Shown here one piece after another: positions 61,846 to 64,000 of a stretch of 64,000 nucleotides of DNA; position 1 is the first letter of the stretch; each line of letters opens with the position of its first letter. Source of the DNA: Chitinophaga silvisoli (GTDB taxonomy: Bacteria; Bacteroidota; Bacteroidia; Chitinophagales; Chitinophagaceae); contig NZ_QTJV01000022.1 of the NCBI RefSeq assembly GCF_003412465.1, positions 1 to 64,000 on the forward strand, given 5' to 3'. Position numbers and translations under genes: made by a program. The notes under the pieces were generated by a model, which saw only the letters and a program-made list of their open reading frames with translations, ran no database searches and was not told the origin of the DNA.

Positions 61846-63162
61846 ATGTTACCTCGTTACAAAACCATTTTATTGAAGGGCCTGTTTCTGTTCATTTTGG
61901 CGGGATCCTGTGCACCAGCCTTTAGTCAGGTACCGGTACCCGCTGCCGATACGCTGAAGGGCGATTCATCTCATGTGCATATAAATAACCCGGTAGTGGC
62001 CGAAAGGTTGGAATCACAGTTTGATTTTACCGACCTGGTCAGGAATATTTTTCATGTCCACAGGGATCCTGATAAAAAGCCATCCGGTATTATTGTCGTT
62101 CCGAATGTGGCTTCCAATCCCAGTATCGGTTCGCAGATAGGTATAAAGGCTGTGGCAGGTCGGAAACTGGGCAATGATCCGAATACCTTGTTGTCAGTAG
62201 GGGCCACCTCGGCATCTATTACAACGAAAGGGATCATCTATTTCTACATCAGTCACAATATCTACACACCGGGGAATAAGTGGAATTTCCAGGGAAACCT
62301 GGTAGCGGCCAAAACAGTGACACCGGATTATGGACTGGGAATAGGCATTGATCCGGAAGGAAGTGCTACGGACAAGCAGCTGGCGAATCCGAACCGTAAA
62401 GCCCGTGGCCTGCATGCACAGTTTTATAACTTCAGGGAGAAGGTGTATAAGGAGGTGGTGCCCCATTTGTTTGTGGGAGCAGGGGTCTCATTTGATATCA
62501 GGAGGAAGTTAACTGAGACGGATACTTCGGGAAATACGCCTTACGATATTTATAGCGACAGGCATGGTTTTCACAGGGATAAATATATGGCAAACGGCCT
62601 GTTGTTCAATGTGCAGTATACAACGCGTGATAACCAGAACAGGGCTTATAAGGGAATGTATATAGATGCGGGTTTTAGGTTAAATCAAACCTGGCTGGCG
62701 AGTACACGGAATGCCTTGCAGTTCACAACTGATTTTCGGAAGTACTTTAGTTTATCGCACAGGAATCCGGAGCATGTGGTGGCTTTCTGGAACTGGGGTT
62801 CTTACCTGATAGCGGGAAATATTCCTTACCTGGAATTGCCTGGTACGGGAAAGGATCCGTCATTCAGGAGTGGCAGAGGGTATACAGTAGGGTATTTTAA
62901 AGGAACGCAGTATAACTATTCAGAGATAGAGTACCGGTTTCCCATCCTGAGGAATAAGTTTTTGAGTGGGGTGGCCTTCTTCCATATGCAAACGGCGAAT
63001 GATGCTTCGGGAACGAAGTTGTTCCAGGTGTGGCAACCTGGTGGTGGTGCTGGTTTGAGGGTGTTGTTCAATAAGCTCACGCGCACGAATTTGTGCCTGG
63101 ATTATGCCTGGGGTAAGTTTGGTGCAAGGGGCTTCTTTTTGGGCCTGAATGAAGCGTTTTAA
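61846..63162 (+). CDS. BamA/TamA-like outer-membrane beta-barrel protein
   Basis: 438 residues from ATG 61846 (MLPRYKTILLKGLFLFILAGSCAPAFSQ; a TTG at 61822 would add eight residues). A signal peptide or lipobox (AGSC) is followed by a stretch with no POTRA domain and then a C-terminal Omp85-type barrel with alternating strands (SNPSIGSQIGIKAVAGRKL, NGLLFNVQYTTRDNQNRAYKGMYIDAGFR, and SEIEYRFPILRNKFLSGVAFFHM). Near the end GAGLRVLFNKLTRTNLCLDYAWGK and GFFLGLNEAF give the terminal Phe. Probably a surface barrel with no assembly role, as POTRA is missing. Confidence 0.85.
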   Translation: MLPRYKTILLKGLFLFILAGSCAPAFSQVPVPAADTLKGDSSHVHINNPVVAERLESQFDFTDLVRNIFHVHRDPDKKPSGIIVVPNVASNPSIGSQIGIKAVAGRKLGNDPNTLLSVGATSASITTKGIIYFYISHNIYTPGNKWNFQGNLVAAKTVTPDYGLGIGIDPEGSATDKQLANPNRKARGLHAQFYNFREKVYKEVVPHLFVGAGVSFDIRRKLTETDTSGNTPYDIYSDRHGFHRDKYMANGLLFNVQYTTRDNQNRAYKGMYIDAGFRLNQTWLASTRNALQFTTDFRKYFSLSHRNPEHVVAFWNWGSYLIAGNIPYLELPGTGKDPSFRSGRGYTVGYFKGTQYNYSEIEYRFPILRNKFLSGVAFFHMQTANDASGTKLFQVWQPGGGAGLRVLFNKLTRTNLCLDYAWGKFGARGFFLGLNEAF

Positions 63163-63236
63163 AATAGCTTTAATTATGGTGTTCATGGAACAGGCCTTGC
63201 TAAGGAGACGATTGTAGTGAGTGGTCGTGCAGGTTT

Positions 63237-63743
63237 TTACTGGTGAAAAGATAGCCTGTTTTTCATTTCTTCCACTACATTGTGTATAATAAGACAGGTG
63301 CTGTAATGTGTAAAAGTAGTGAAGAGTCGTTTATTGAACTTAGGCAGGTGCAGCGCAGGAAATTCACGACAACCGGCAAAGCGGTGCTCATAAATGGTGC
63401 AGCGGCAGTCGTGCAGGAAATGACAGGGAATGGTGTTGATGACCATCATATCATCGCTGCCACCTGTTTCAATATATTTCTCCTTCAGCTTGGTACAGGA
63501 GCTGTTCAAGTGAGTGGCGAGTGCATTCACTTCTTCTTCAGTAACGTTAATCATGAGATTACGGCAGCAATTCCCACAGGAGGTACAGTCTATTTGTGGG
63601 GTAATGAGGGTATCCAGCTCCCGGACAAGCTCATCTATTTCATCGGACATCTGTGATTGCAGGAATGATCTGAATGCAAGATTCTCGGCTTCCTTTTCTT
63701 CGGCAGCAAGTGCGATTTCTTTAAGTGTGGTCGTTAGTTTCAA
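63237..63743 (-). CDS. YkgJ-family cysteine-cluster protein
   Basis: 168 residues from TTG 63743. No in-frame ATG gives a normal length (ATG 63650 would cut the N-terminal helix; ATG 63845 would run into the upstream gene). The zinc/iron-chelating cluster is visible: DCTSCGNCCRNLMI, then TIPCHFLHDCRCTIYEHRFAGCREFPAL, the classic YkgJ CxxCxxCC and CxxCxxYxxRPxxCRxFP-like spacing. Function not established in most genomes. It overlaps the end of the next minus-strand gene by 23 bp, so translation is probably coupled. Confidence 0.8.
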   Translation of the reverse strand: MKLTTTLKEIALAAEEKEAENLAFRSFLQSQMSDEIDELVRELDTLITPQIDCTSCGNCCRNLMINVTEEEVNALATHLNSSCTKLKEKYIETGGSDDMMVINTIPCHFLHDCRCTIYEHRFAGCREFPALHLPKFNKRLFTTFTHYSTCLIIHNVVEEMKNRLSFHQ

Positions 63744-64000
63744 GTTGCGAAGGTAGGGAATTTTTATAGCTTTCGGGCTGGAAGTCTCTGAGGGGAGTCG
63801 CCACTTTAGAGAAGTTAACGCCACTGGCCACCCGGCTGATATCAACTAAGGTATAGGTACCATCTGCTTTTATCAACACAATTTTTGCATACCTTTCTTC
63901 TTTTGTAACTGCGTAGAAGAACAGGTACAAGTTGGTATAATCCTCCCAGAGATAACTATTTTGGTCGATTGTAAAGCCGGTTTTGTTGACGGTCAGCCCC
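63721..64000 (-). CDS. C-terminal part of a protein cut by the window edge
   Basis: The frame is open from the window edge to TAA at 63721-63723, giving at least 92 residues (start GLTVNKTGFTID, end LPSQLETNDHT). It reads as beta-rich with YLWEDYTNLYLFFYAVTKEERYAKIVLIKADGTY, which is protein-like, but I do not recognise the family. The 3' end overlaps the YkgJ start, so they probably form one operon. The true N-terminus lies outside the window. Confidence 0.65.
   Translation of the reverse strand, partial: GLTVNKTGFTIDQNSYLWEDYTNLYLFFYAVTKEERYAKIVLIKADGTYTLVDISRVASGVNFSKVATPLRDFQPESYKNSLPSQLETNDHT

Overview
The window looks like a chromosomal piece of a Bacteroidota bacterium, most likely Chitinophagaceae and Chitinophaga-like. 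The evidence is three SusC/SusD outer-membrane pairs, two ECF sigma / FecR anti-sigma modules with a STN-domain SusC, many lipoproteins and secreted glycoside hydrolases, and weak Shine-Dalgarno signals. I see no rRNA, prophage, CRISPR array or intact transposase. All assignments were read from the sequence without database searches. Layout: 1-600 holds a decayed-looking left edge and tRNA-Asp. 742-12725 is a complete polysaccharide utilisation locus (ECF sigma, FecR, SusC, SusD, PKD surface lipoprotein, GH16, two GH30), predicted to take up and cut beta-1,3/1,6-glucan of the laminarin or fungal-wall kind. 12802-19866 (minus strand) is a second sigma/FecR/SusC/SusD module, with a GH43 enzyme diverging from it at 20247. 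22196-31665 is a third SusC/SusD pair without STN domain or sigma factor; it is followed by a large FG-GAP/ASPIC (CRTAC1-like) propeller protein and a vanadium-haloperoxidase/PAP2-type enzyme, a secreted four-gene system of unknown substrate. 31698-42776 is a nearly complete oxidative purine pathway: xanthine dehydrogenase XdhA/XdhB/XdhC, urate oxidase, 5-hydroxyisourate hydrolase, OHCU decarboxylase, allantoinase, allantoate amidohydrolase and ureidoglycine aminohydrolase. It ends in an uncharacterised malate-synthase/CitE-fold protein (DUF6986-like). Several genes overlap by 4 bp, so translation is probably coupled. 43096-64000 is mixed housekeeping and accessory content: ThuA-like protein, two methyltransferases, a Gly/His-rich repeat protein, OsmC, a MarR-GNAT fusion with its own operator, an aldo/keto reductase with an AraC regulator, GH127, a PAP2 phosphatase, a DUF5686 TonB-type protein, a receiver protein overlapping a PAS histidine kinase, GH20, a BamA/TamA-like barrel and a YkgJ cysteine-cluster protein. 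The most unusual structure is in the non-coding and repeat content. An 11-bp minisatellite of 13 units lies between a GTG codon and the conserved start of xdhA, next to an 18-bp perfect inverted repeat. A C-rich minisatellite lies in frame between the first sigma factor and FecR. A 21-bp repeat lies inside xdhC. Perfect long hairpins sit inside two Sus-type operons.
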